64,000 nt of DNA, from contig DASXJR010000031.1 of assembly GCA_036497285.1 (NCBI GenBank), forward strand, positions 20,809 to 84,808. Reading direction: 5' to 3'. Every line of letters starts with the position of its first letter. The stretch's first letter is position 1. The notes beneath the pieces are model-generated. The model did not search any database. It saw only the letters and a program-made list of their open reading frames with translations, and was not told the origin of the DNA. The translations under genes were made by a program, and so were the position numbers. Source of the DNA: RYN-133 sp036497285 (GTDB lineage: Bacteria > Actinomycetota > Actinomycetes > Mycobacteriales > Jatrophihabitantaceae). Of this stretch, positions 1-7,855 are shown in pieces.

Positions 1-1387
1 CAACCCCGGCAAGCACGGCCGACACCGCGCACGCCACGAACAGCGCCCGGTAGGCACCGAGCGTCGGCAGAGCGACGCCGCCGACGACCACGGTGCTCAC
101 CGCGAGCAGCCCGCCGCCGATCGCGCTCGCCAGGCTGCTGCCGAACGCGCGCGCCAGCGAGTTGAGTCCGTTGGCCGCCGAGATCTCCGACGGCGGCGTG
201 TTGCGGTTGATCAGCGCCGGCATCGCGGCGTACCCCACCCCGGTCGCAGCGCCGACGATCGTCGTCCCCACAACGATCTGCCATAACGAATCAGTCAGCA
301 CGATCCGACTGATCCAGCCGATGGCAAGGACGAGCGCGCCGAAGGCGAGCGTGCGATGCGCGCCCCACCGATGGATCAACCGCGCCGCCACCGGCGACAG
401 GGCAAGCATCAGCAGTCCGCTGGGCAACAAGCACAAGCCGCCGACCACGATCGACGCGTCGAAGCCGTACCCGGTCGCTGAAGGAGCTTCCACGTACGAC
501 GCCGTCCCGATGAAGCTGGCGAACAAGGCGAAGCCGAACAGCACAGACGAGACATTCGTCAGCACGATCGGGCGCCGGCTCGTCGCGCGGATGTCGACCA
601 ATGGTGCACTCAACCCGCGCTCGTACGCGACGAACACCACGAGCATCACGACGGCCAGCACGAGCAGGCCGATCGTGCGCAGCGACGTCCAGCCCCAGCT
701 TCTGCCCTGCGCCAGCGGCAGCAACAGCGAAACCAGCCCGAGCGACAGGATGATCGTGCCGATCACGTCGATGCGTCCGCCGGCCCGGTTCGGACTCTCC
801 GGCACGACGAACACCGTCGCCAGGACTGCCACCAGCCCGGCAACAGTCGTGATCCAGAACAGCACGTGGTAGTCGGCGTGCTCGGCGACCAGACCGGCCA
901 GCGGCAGACCCAGCGATCCACCCACCCCGAGCATGGCGCTGATCAGGGCTATCGCGGCCGGCACCCGGGCACGGGGCAACAACGAGGCGAGCAGGCTGAT
1001 CCCGAGTGGGATCCCCGCCAGCGAGGCTCCCTGGATCGCCCGTCCGATGATCAGCACCTCGAGGTTGTCCGTCACGGCGTCGAGCAACGACCCCACCGTC
1101 AGCGCCGCCAACGCCACCAGCAGCATCCGCCGCTTGCCGTACATGTCTCCCAGCCGGCCGAAGACCGGGACGGCAACCGCGCCCACGAGCAAAGTCGCCG
1201 TCAGCAGCCACTCGACGTTGCCCGCGGACGTGTGCAGGCGCTCCGGCAGGATCGGCAGCACCGGAACCAGCACCGACTGCGACAGCGACACCATCAGCGC
1301 GCCCAGCCCGACGATCAGAAGTTCCAGCCGCGCCCGCGCGGGAGAGGTCGCTTCGGTGGCGGGAGCCGCCCGTTTCGTGTCCGCCAC
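1..1387 (-). CDS. MFS drug/metabolite exporter (3' end beyond window)
   Basis: Major facilitator superfamily permease, probably a proton-coupled exporter in the cytoplasmic membrane. Reading the minus strand from the GTG at 1387 gives a hydrophobic protein with a classical MFS motif A after the second helix (GRLGDMYGKRRM) and repeated membrane helices to the window edge, where the frame is still open, so the C-terminus is missing. The start is chosen because a TACGCT -10 box (1395-1400) lies 7 bases upstream, giving a leaderless message; a longer open frame on this strand is a different, non-coding frame. The nearest neighbour is a secreted protein gene on the same strand. Substrate cannot be predicted. 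Confidence 0.85.
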   Translation of the reverse strand, partial: MADTKRAAPATEATSPARARLELLIVGLGALMVSLSQSVLVPVLPILPERLHTSAGNVEWLLTATLLVGAVAVPVFGRLGDMYGKRRMLLVALAALTVGSLLDAVTDNLEVLIIGRAIQGASLAGIPLGISLLASLLPRARVPAAIALISAMLGVGGSLGLPLAGLVAEHADYHVLFWITTVAGLVAVLATVFVVPESPNRAGGRIDVIGTIILSLGLVSLLLPLAQGRSWGWTSLRTIGLLVLAVVMLVVFVAYERGLSAPLVDIRATSRRPIVLTNVSSVLFGFALFASFIGTASYVEAPSATGYGFDASIVVGGLCLLPSGLLMLALSPVAARLIHRWGAHRTLAFGALVLAIGWISRIVLTDSLWQIVVGTTIVGAATGVGYAAMPALINRNTPPSEISAANGLNSLARAFGSSLASAIGGGLLAVSTVVVGGVALPTLGAYRALFVACAVSAVLAGV

Positions 1388-1432
1388 TCGACCCAGCGTA
1401 GTGACGTGACAACCATTCCAACCAAGAGAGGC

Positions 1433-2884
1433 CTACGGCCGCAGGGTCGCTCCGTAGATCACCTGGTGGTACTTGGACGACGAGTACGGCGGCGGCTTGG
1501 ACGAGACCGCCCAGACCATGTAGACGCGTCCCGGCGCGATCGCTTCCCCGATGTAGTCGCCGGGGAAGTACCCGTCGGCCCGCGCGGCGTACTTGAGCGC
1601 CGAGCGCGGCCCGATCGACACCGCCGCGCCGAACCTCCGTCCGCCGTCGGTCGACGTCGACACCTGCTGCTGCACGAACCCACCGCTTTGTGCGGCGTCA
1701 GTGCGCTTGCCGTACCCGATGTACACCGTGCCGCCGCGCGCCACGACATCGACGTTGACGCGCTGCACGCCGCTCACGTCCCCGCGCGACACCTGGATGG
1801 GTGACGACCACTGCCGCCCGTTGCTCGAGAACACCTCGTACACGGGATCGGTGTTGCCGACGCCGCCCTCGTAGGCGATGTACATCTTGTGCGTGACCCG
1901 GTCGATGTCCGCGGCAAACAGGCAGCACCGCACGCCCTTGGCATAACCGCCCGCATTGTTGACAACCTCTCGTTCCGCGGACCACGTCTTGCCGCCGTCG
2001 GACGAGATCGACACGTCGATCGGTCCTGCCGCATTGATCGTTGCCCGGGACACTAGGTCGGCCCGGTGCCGATAGCCGGCCCCGCCACCGACGAAGTCCG
2101 GCGCCCTCTGTCCCGCGCCGTAGTCATAGAACGTGTCGACGATCGTGCCGTTCGGCAGGATCATCGGCTGCGAGTTCTGCGATCCGTGGTCGCGGGGAAT
2201 GATGTTCCGCGTCGCGCTCCAGGTCCGGCCCTTGTCGTCGGACCACCGCACCACCTGCGGGTCGCCGATGAAGGCCTTCGCGGTGGAGATGAACGGCGTC
2301 CAGAACTGGTACAGCCGGCCGTAGTGCGGGCTCGATCTGGACGTGTCGACCACGAGCCAGTTCTTGTCGTCGGAGTAGTTGCACGACGTGCTCTTATGCG
2401 CGTTGACGGGCTTGCTCCACGTCTGGCCACCGTCGGTCGACCGCAGCACAACGACAGCGGACGGACAGTTCAGCGAGATTGCTAAAACCGAAAGGTAGAC
2501 GGTGCCGTCAGGCCCGAAAGCGACCACAGGGTCGGACGCTCGGTCCCACGGTCCGCCGGCAGCCTTGGTGATTCCGCGGACGGGCTTGTGGTGCCACGTC
2601 GCTCCCCCGTCGGCCGTCCACGCCACCGAGATGTCGACCGCGCCTCCGTCGGCATACCGCGAGTCGTGCGCGGCCGCCACCGCGATGTTGGCATTGAGCG
2701 GGTCGACCGCGACGTCCGGCTCGACCACGGTGTCGGTCTCGGAGCCGGCCCGGCTGGCGATGCCCTGTCGCGTGACCTGCCCCTGGTGGGTCAGCACCGC
2801 CCGAGGCGGGAATGCCGTGGCAGCCGTGCTCAGGGCGAGGACGGTGGCGAGCACAGCAAGCAGGACGACAGGCAGTCGGCGCAT
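1433..2884 (-). CDS. Secreted Asp-box (BNR/sialidase-fold) protein
   Basis: 483 residues with an N-terminal signal peptide (MRRL start, hydrophobic core, cleavage near TAFPPRA). The mature part carries at least five Asp-box repeats of the S-x-D-x-G-x-T-W type (for example TADGGATW, STDGGQTW, SSDGGKTW, STDGGRRF), the hallmark of sialidase-like six-bladed propellers. The family includes exo-sialidases and many non-enzymatic extracellular proteins; I do not see the full arginine triad, so enzyme activity is not claimed. The start has a GGGGG-type ribosome site (AAGGGGGATCTC before the ATG). It lies between paaK and the MFS gene but is not functionally linked to either in an obvious way. Confidence 0.8.
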   Translation of the reverse strand: MRRLPVVLLAVLATVLALSTAATAFPPRAVLTHQGQVTRQGIASRAGSETDTVVEPDVAVDPLNANIAVAAAHDSRYADGGAVDISVAWTADGGATWHHKPVRGITKAAGGPWDRASDPVVAFGPDGTVYLSVLAISLNCPSAVVVLRSTDGGQTWSKPVNAHKSTSCNYSDDKNWLVVDTSRSSPHYGRLYQFWTPFISTAKAFIGDPQVVRWSDDKGRTWSATRNIIPRDHGSQNSQPMILPNGTIVDTFYDYGAGQRAPDFVGGGAGYRHRADLVSRATINAAGPIDVSISSDGGKTWSAEREVVNNAGGYAKGVRCCLFAADIDRVTHKMYIAYEGGVGNTDPVYEVFSSNGRQWSSPIQVSRGDVSGVQRVNVDVVARGGTVYIGYGKRTDAAQSGGFVQQQVSTSTDGGRRFGAAVSIGPRSALKYAARADGYFPGDYIGEAIAPGRVYMVWAVSSKPPPYSSSKYHQVIYGATLRP

Positions 2885-2951
2885 GAGATCCCCCTTGGAT
2901 CGAACCCGGCTTTTCGGACTATCCCACCTGCAAGCGCGCGGGGGAAGCGCC

Positions 2952-4256
2952 CTACCTCGCCCGTTCGTCGACGATGCGGCGCATCTTGCCCATGGATCGC
3001 TCCACGCCTTCGGGGTCGAGCACGTCGACGGTGACGCTGACCCCGATCGTGTTCTTCACCAGCGTCCGCAGCTGGGCACCGGCCGCAGTCGCATCGGCAC
3101 CGCTCACATCGGGACGCCGCTCAACGCGCACCGTCATCTCGTCCAGGCGTCCGCTGCGCGACAGCACGCACTGGAAGTGCGGCGCAAGCGCCGGCGTGCG
3201 GAGGATCAGTTCCTCGATCTGTGTGGGGAACAGGTTCACCCCACGCAGAATGATCATGTCGTCGGTACGTCCGGTGATCTTCTCCATCCGCCGCATCGTG
3301 CGCGCGGTGCCGGGGAGCAGCCGGGTCAGGTCACGGGTGCGATAGCGCACAACGGGCATCGCCTGCTTGGTGAGCGAGGTGAAGACGAGCTCGCCCTCCG
3401 CGCCCTCCGGAAGCACCTCACCGGTGAGCGGATCGATCACTTCGGGGTAGAAGTGGTCCTCCCAGATGTGCAGCCCGTCCTTGGTCTCGACGCACTCGTT
3501 CGCCACGCCGGGCCCCATGACCTCGGACAGCCCGTAGATGTCGACCGCGTGCATGTCGAGACGCTGCTCCATCTCGAGACGCATGTCATTCGTCCACGGC
3601 TCGGCACCGAAGATACCGACCTGCAAGGACGTGTTACGCGGGTCGATGCCCTGCCGTTCCATCTCGTCGACCACGGCCAGCATGTACGACGGCGTCACCA
3701 TGATCACGTCCGGTTCGAAATCGCGGATCAGCGTGACCTGACGCTCGGTCATGCCGCCCGACACCGGGATCACCGTGCAACCGAGTGCCTCCGCCCCGTA
3801 GTGCGCACCCAGGCCGCCGGTGAACAGGCCGTACCCATACGCGACGTGCACCTTGTCGCCCCGACGTCCGCCGCTCGCGCGGATCGAACGTGCCACCACC
3901 GTCGACCACGTGCGTATGTCTTCTGCCGTGTACCCGACGACGGTCGGACGGCCGGTGGTGCCGCTACTCGCGTGGATGCGCGACACCTGTTCGCGTGGCA
4001 CGGCGAACATTCCGAACGGGTAGTTGTCGCGCAGATCGGCCTTGGTGGTCAACGGGAACCGGGCGAGGTCCTCCAACGACTTGCAGTCGTCCGGATGCAC
4101 GCCGTTCGCCTCGAAGGCCGCCTTGTAGTGCGGGACGTTCTCATACGCATGCCGCAACGACCACTGCAGCCGTTCGAGTTGCAGGCTGCGCAGCTCGTCC
4201 ACGGAGGCGCGTTCGATCGGTTCGAGATGCTCCGGCCTCGGAGTGCGATCCTGCAT
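2952..4256 (-). CDS. paaK: Phenylacetate-CoA ligase
   Basis: 434-residue ANL-superfamily ligase that activates phenylacetate to phenylacetyl-CoA with ATP, the entry step of aerobic phenylacetate degradation. Seen in the sequence: the phosphate-binding motif SSGTTGRPTVVGYT, the adenylate motif YGLSEVMGPGV and the C-terminal hinge region GRTDDMIILRGVNLFP typical of PaaK. Length matches the family. It is the last gene of the minus-strand paaZABCDEK operon, starting 9 bases after paaE. Regulation is expected from the PaaR-type operator at the head of the operon. Confidence 0.95.
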   Translation of the reverse strand: MQDRTPRPEHLEPIERASVDELRSLQLERLQWSLRHAYENVPHYKAAFEANGVHPDDCKSLEDLARFPLTTKADLRDNYPFGMFAVPREQVSRIHASSGTTGRPTVVGYTAEDIRTWSTVVARSIRASGGRRGDKVHVAYGYGLFTGGLGAHYGAEALGCTVIPVSGGMTERQVTLIRDFEPDVIMVTPSYMLAVVDEMERQGIDPRNTSLQVGIFGAEPWTNDMRLEMEQRLDMHAVDIYGLSEVMGPGVANECVETKDGLHIWEDHFYPEVIDPLTGEVLPEGAEGELVFTSLTKQAMPVVRYRTRDLTRLLPGTARTMRRMEKITGRTDDMIILRGVNLFPTQIEELILRTPALAPHFQCVLSRSGRLDEMTVRVERRPDVSGADATAAGAQLRTLVKNTIGVSVTVDVLDPEGVERSMGKMRRIVDERAR

Positions 4257-4265
4257 CGAATCCCC

Positions 4266-5309
4266 TTATGCGTCGTAGTCGACGGTGACCTGCTCGGTGA
4301 CCGGCAGTGCCTGGCACGTCAAGACATAACCCTCGGCGACCTCGTCGTCCTCCAGCGCGTAGTTGCGCCGCATGGTCACCTCGCCATCGGTGACCAGCGC
4401 ACGGCACGTACCGCACACCCCGCCCTTGCAGGCGAATGGCAGATCGGGACGGGACTGCTGTGCCGCGTCGAGGATCGCCGTGTCGGGTGCCACCGTGACG
4501 GTGCTACTACGCCCGTCGAGCACCACCGTCACTTCCGCTCCGGGACCGGCGGCCGCGTCGACGTGGTGCACCTGCACGGGTGGGTCCGGCTCGACGTAGA
4601 ACAGTTCGCGGTGGATGCGCGCACGCTGCACGCCGAGGTCGCTCAACACGTCCATCGCGTCGGTGACCATGCCGAACGGGCCGCACAGCCACCAGTGGTC
4701 GACCTCGGCGACATCGACTGTCACCGGCAGCAGTGTGCGCATCTTCTCCGCGTCCAGCCGGCCGTTGAACAGTTCGACCTCCTGCGACTCCCGGCTCAGT
4801 ACATGGACGAGCCGCATCCGTGCGGGGTAGGCGTCCTTGAGGTCAGCCACGTCGTCAGCGAACATCACCGTGTCCGTACGGCGGTTGCCGTACAACAGCG
4901 TCACCGTCGAATCGGCGTGCGCGGCGAGCACCGACGCGGCGATCGACATCAGCGGCGTGATGCCCGAGCCGGCAGCGATGAGCACGTGGCGACCCGGTTC
5001 GGTCAGGTCGGGAGTGAACTTGCCGTCCGGCACCTGAACGTCGATCACATCGCCGGCCCGGACGCCACGCACGAGCCAACCGGACAGCGCACCGCCCGGC
5101 ACCTCGCGGACACCGATGCGCGGCGGGCGGCCGACCGGCGCGCAGATCGAGTACGAACGGCGTTCCCCACCCCGGCGGATCGTCAGAGACTGCCCGGGCC
5201 GGAACGTGAACTGCTCACGCAGTTCGTCAGGGATCCTGAACGTCACCGCGGCGGCGTCATCGGTGAGTGCATCGATCTTGGCAACTGTCAGAGGGTGGAA
5301 GGTCGCCAT
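4266..5309 (-). CDS. paaE: Phenylacetyl-CoA epoxidase reductase subunit
   Basis: 347 residues: an N-terminal FAD/NAD(P)H-binding reductase module (RRSYSICAP for flavin; AAGSGITPLMS for nucleotide) followed by a plant-type 2Fe-2S ferredoxin domain with the cluster motif CKGGVCGTC and a distal Cys (LTCQALP). This protein passes electrons from NADPH to the PaaABC oxygenase, which epoxidises phenylacetyl-CoA. Its ATG overlaps the paaD stop by one base (TGATG), indicating translational coupling. Confidence 0.95.
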   Translation of the reverse strand: MATFHPLTVAKIDALTDDAAAVTFRIPDELREQFTFRPGQSLTIRRGGERRSYSICAPVGRPPRIGVREVPGGALSGWLVRGVRAGDVIDVQVPDGKFTPDLTEPGRHVLIAAGSGITPLMSIAASVLAAHADSTVTLLYGNRRTDTVMFADDVADLKDAYPARMRLVHVLSRESQEVELFNGRLDAEKMRTLLPVTVDVAEVDHWWLCGPFGMVTDAMDVLSDLGVQRARIHRELFYVEPDPPVQVHHVDAAAGPGAEVTVVLDGRSSTVTVAPDTAILDAAQQSRPDLPFACKGGVCGTCRALVTDGEVTMRRNYALEDDEVAEGYVLTCQALPVTEQVTVDYDA

Positions 5310-5797
5310 CAGATCGCTTTCACGTGTTCGAACGGCTCACGGCAGTCGTCGCACCGGTGCAGCGACTTGCAGGCTGTGCCGCTGAACTGCGCGGTCTGCG
5401 TCGTACGCGCGGATCCGCAGTGCGGGCAGGCGATTCTCGGACGTGCGGTCAGTGTGAGCGGTACCGGCGCGGTGCGGTTCGGTGCCGCGTGCGGCGGTGC
5501 GATGCCCGCCTCCGCCAGCTTCGCCCGTCCGGCCTCGGTGATCCAGTCACTCGTCCACGCCGGGCTGAGCTGAGTGCGCACCGACACCTCGCGGTACCCG
5601 GCCTGCTTCAGGCGATGGACGAGATCTGCGCTGATCTCGCGCATCGCGGGGCAGCCCGAGTAAGTCGGGGTGATCGTCGCGGTGACGGTGTCGCCGTCCT
5701 CGTGCACCGCGCGCAGGATGCCGAGGTCCGCGAGGGTCAACTGCGGCAGCTCGGGATCCTGAACTGATGCCGCGACCGCGTACGCGGTGCTCACCAT
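5309..5797 (-). CDS. paaD: Phenylacetyl-CoA epoxidase maturation subunit PaaD
   Basis: 162 residues. The N-terminal half is a MIP18/DUF59 (SufT-like) domain with a conserved YSGCPAM segment; the C-terminal half has CPHC and CDDC pairs expected to bind zinc or iron. PaaD is needed for full epoxidase activity, probably in iron-cluster assembly. The listed ATG lies inside the paaC end (7-base overlap); the GTG three bases downstream would give a 4-base GTGA overlap and is an equally good start. Confidence 0.92.
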   Translation of the reverse strand: MVSTAYAVAASVQDPELPQLTLADLGILRAVHEDGDTVTATITPTYSGCPAMREISADLVHRLKQAGYREVSVRTQLSPAWTSDWITEAGRAKLAEAGIAPPHAAPNRTAPVPLTLTARPRIACPHCGSARTTQTAQFSGTACKSLHRCDDCREPFEHVKAI

Positions 5798-6648
5798 TCG
5801 GCGTCCGGGTAGCTACGCGCGATCGACTGCAGTTCCGCGAGCACGTAGCCGAGCGCCTCGGTGTGCACGCCGTCGCGTCCGGTCTTGCCGGCGGCCCCAG
5901 CGCGTGCGGCCACTTCGGGACGGTCGAGCGTCGCAGTGGCGAACACCGTGTCGAGCACGACGTCGAACTCGGCTCGACCCACGACGGCGTCCAGCGCCGG
6001 ATCGGTGCACGGCAGGAACAACTCGTCGACGAGCGGCCACACCGAGTCGAGTGCTGCCTGCATCTTCCCGTGCGAGAAGTTGGTGCCGTCACCGAGACGC
6101 ACGACCCATTGCGCGGCGTAGTCGCGGTGGTAGGTGAGTTCCTTGACGCCCTTGCCGGCGATTGCGGCGATGACCGGGTCGCGTGAGATGCCGAGCCGCT
6201 CGAACAGCGCCAGCCGCCACGTGCTGAACACCAACAGGCGCGCGACCAACTCGGCGAAGTCCTCGTCCAGGCGTTCGACCAGACGCACGTTGCGGTACTC
6301 GTGCTCGACGCGGAAGAACGCCAGCTTGTCCTCGGTGGTGTTCTCGATCTTCGCTGCGCGGGACAAGAACATCCGCGCCTGCCCCAGCAGATCCAGCGCG
6401 ATGTTCGCCAGCGCCGTCTCTTCCTCGAGTTCGGGCATCCGGGTCATCCACTGCTGCAGCCGCTGGCTGTAGATGAGCGCGTCGTCGCCGAGCATCAAGC
6501 AGTAGGTGGCGAGCGCCTCAGGATCGATGCCTGCCGGTATGGACGTTTCGACGCCCTCGAGCGGGTCGGTGAAGCCGGTGCCGAATGCCCAGCGGTGGTC
6601 GTCGCCCTCGTCGGCCAGGCCCTCGTACGGGTTGTCGTGATCGGTCAT
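5791..6648 (-). CDS. paaC: Phenylacetyl-CoA epoxidase structural subunit PaaC
   Basis: 285 residues of the ferritin-like PaaA/PaaC family. PaaC pairs with PaaA to form the core of the epoxidase and lacks the functional diiron site. Recognisable blocks include YCLMLGDDALIYSQRL near the N-terminus and VKELTYHRDYAAQWVVRLGD in the middle, both characteristic of PaaC. It starts two bases after the paaB stop and overlaps paaD at its end. Confidence 0.94.
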   Translation of the reverse strand: MTDHDNPYEGLADEGDDHRWAFGTGFTDPLEGVETSIPAGIDPEALATYCLMLGDDALIYSQRLQQWMTRMPELEEETALANIALDLLGQARMFLSRAAKIENTTEDKLAFFRVEHEYRNVRLVERLDEDFAELVARLLVFSTWRLALFERLGISRDPVIAAIAGKGVKELTYHRDYAAQWVVRLGDGTNFSHGKMQAALDSVWPLVDELFLPCTDPALDAVVGRAEFDVVLDTVFATATLDRPEVAARAGAAGKTGRDGVHTEALGYVLAELQSIARSYPDAEW

Positions 6649-6650
6649 GG

Positions 6651-6935
6651 CTACATGTGGGGGACGTCGTCGGGAATTTTGTAGAAGGTCGGGTGTCGAT
6701 ACACCTTGTCGCCGGACGGGTCGAAGAACGGATCCTTCTCGTCCGGGCTGCTCGCGGTGATGTCGCCGGCAGCGACGACCCAGATGCTCACGCCTTCGTT
6801 GCGACGCGTGTACAGGTCGCGCGCATGCCGCAGCGCCATCTGCGCATCAGCCGCATGCAGTGATCCGACATGCACGTGGTTGAGGCCCCGCTTGCCACGC
6901 AGGAACACCTCGTACAGCGGCCAACCGGTACTCAT
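6651..6935 (-). CDS. paaB: Phenylacetyl-CoA epoxidase subunit PaaB
   Basis: 94 residues, normal length for PaaB, the small subunit bridging the epoxidase complex. The conserved opening WPLYEVFLRGKRGLNHVHVG and the stretch SLHAADAQMALRHARDLYTRR are diagnostic. The gene overlaps the paaA stop by four bases (ATGA) and precedes paaC by two bases, so the ABC subunits are tightly co-translated. Confidence 0.95.
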   Translation of the reverse strand: MSTGWPLYEVFLRGKRGLNHVHVGSLHAADAQMALRHARDLYTRRNEGVSIWVVAAGDITASSPDEKDPFFDPSGDKVYRHPTFYKIPDDVPHM

Positions 6936-7855
6936 CGCTGACCCTTTCCGGCGTGCGCGTCCGCGGCCTCGCGCACCCAGGCGCCGTGCTCATGGGCGCG
7001 CCGGCGGTGTTCGATCCGCTGCGCATTGCACGGCCCATTGCCTTTGATCACTGCCATGAACTCGTCCCAGTCGACAGGGCCGAAGTCGTGGTGCCCGCGC
7101 TGCTCGTTCCATTTCAGTTCCGGGTCGGGCAGGGTGACGCCGAGCTTCTGCGCCTGCGGCACAGTCATGTCGACGAAGCGCTGGCGGAGTTCGTCGTTGG
7201 TGTGCCGCTTGATTCCCCATGCCATCGACTGCGCCGTGTTCGGCGACTGGTCGTCAGGCGGGCCGAACATCATCAGCGACGGCCACCAGAACCGGTTCGT
7301 CGCGTCCTGCACCATCTCGCGCTGCGCGTCGGTGCCGCGCACCATCGTCATCAGCAATTCGTAGCCCTGCCGCTGATGGAACGACTCCTCCTTGCAGATC
7401 CGCACCATCGCCCGGGCATACGGACCATAGGACGAGCGGCACAACGGCACCTGGTTGCAGATCGCGGCACCGTCGACAAGCCAGCCGATCACCCCGACAT
7501 CGGCGTACGTCAGCGTCGGGTAGTTGAAGATCGACGAGTACTTCTGCCGTCCGCTGATCAACATCTCGGTGAGCTCGGCCCGGTCGGCGCCGAGGGTCTC
7601 CGCTGCCGAGTACAGGTACATGCCGTGGCCGGCTTCGTCCTGCACCTTGGCGATGAGAATCGCCTTACGCCGCAAGGACGGAGCCCGCGTGATCCAGTTG
7701 CCCTCGGGCTGCATGCCGATGATCTCCGAGTGCGCGTGTTGCGCGATCTGCCGGATCATGGTCTTGCGGTATGCGTCCGGCATCCAGTCGCGCGGCTCGA
7801 TCCGTCGATCGTGCTCGATCGTCGCGTCGAAATGTTCCTCGAGCGTCTCGGTCAT
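6932..7855 (-). CDS. paaA: Phenylacetyl-CoA epoxidase catalytic subunit PaaA
   Basis: 307 residues; the ferritin-like catalytic alpha subunit that carries the diiron centre and inserts oxygen into the ring of phenylacetyl-CoA. Visible ligand-type segments include HSEIIGMQPEGNW and KVQDEAGHGMYLYSAAE, and KEESFHQRQGYELL further on. Its ATG overlaps the paaZ stop by one base (TGATG). Confidence 0.95.
   Translation of the reverse strand: MTETLEEHFDATIEHDRRIEPRDWMPDAYRKTMIRQIAQHAHSEIIGMQPEGNWITRAPSLRRKAILIAKVQDEAGHGMYLYSAAETLGADRAELTEMLISGRQKYSSIFNYPTLTYADVGVIGWLVDGAAICNQVPLCRSSYGPYARAMVRICKEESFHQRQGYELLMTMVRGTDAQREMVQDATNRFWWPSLMMFGPPDDQSPNTAQSMAWGIKRHTNDELRQRFVDMTVPQAQKLGVTLPDPELKWNEQRGHHDFGPVDWDEFMAVIKGNGPCNAQRIEHRRRAHEHGAWVREAADAHAGKGQR

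Noticed and set aside
291..1421. Long minus-strand frame starting at 1421
   Set aside because: It is out of frame with the MFS motifs; its product is Arg/Gly-rich without helices, whereas the frame from 1387 gives proper membrane segments.
1433..2884. True exo-sialidase
   Set aside because: Asp boxes are clear but the arginine triad and catalytic Tyr/Glu could not be placed, so only the fold is called.
2502..5573. A 1023-codon open frame on the plus strand opposite paaK and paaE
   Set aside because: It lies antisense to clear enzyme genes with complete motifs, has Arg/His-rich composition typical of GC-rich shadow frames, and shows no domain.
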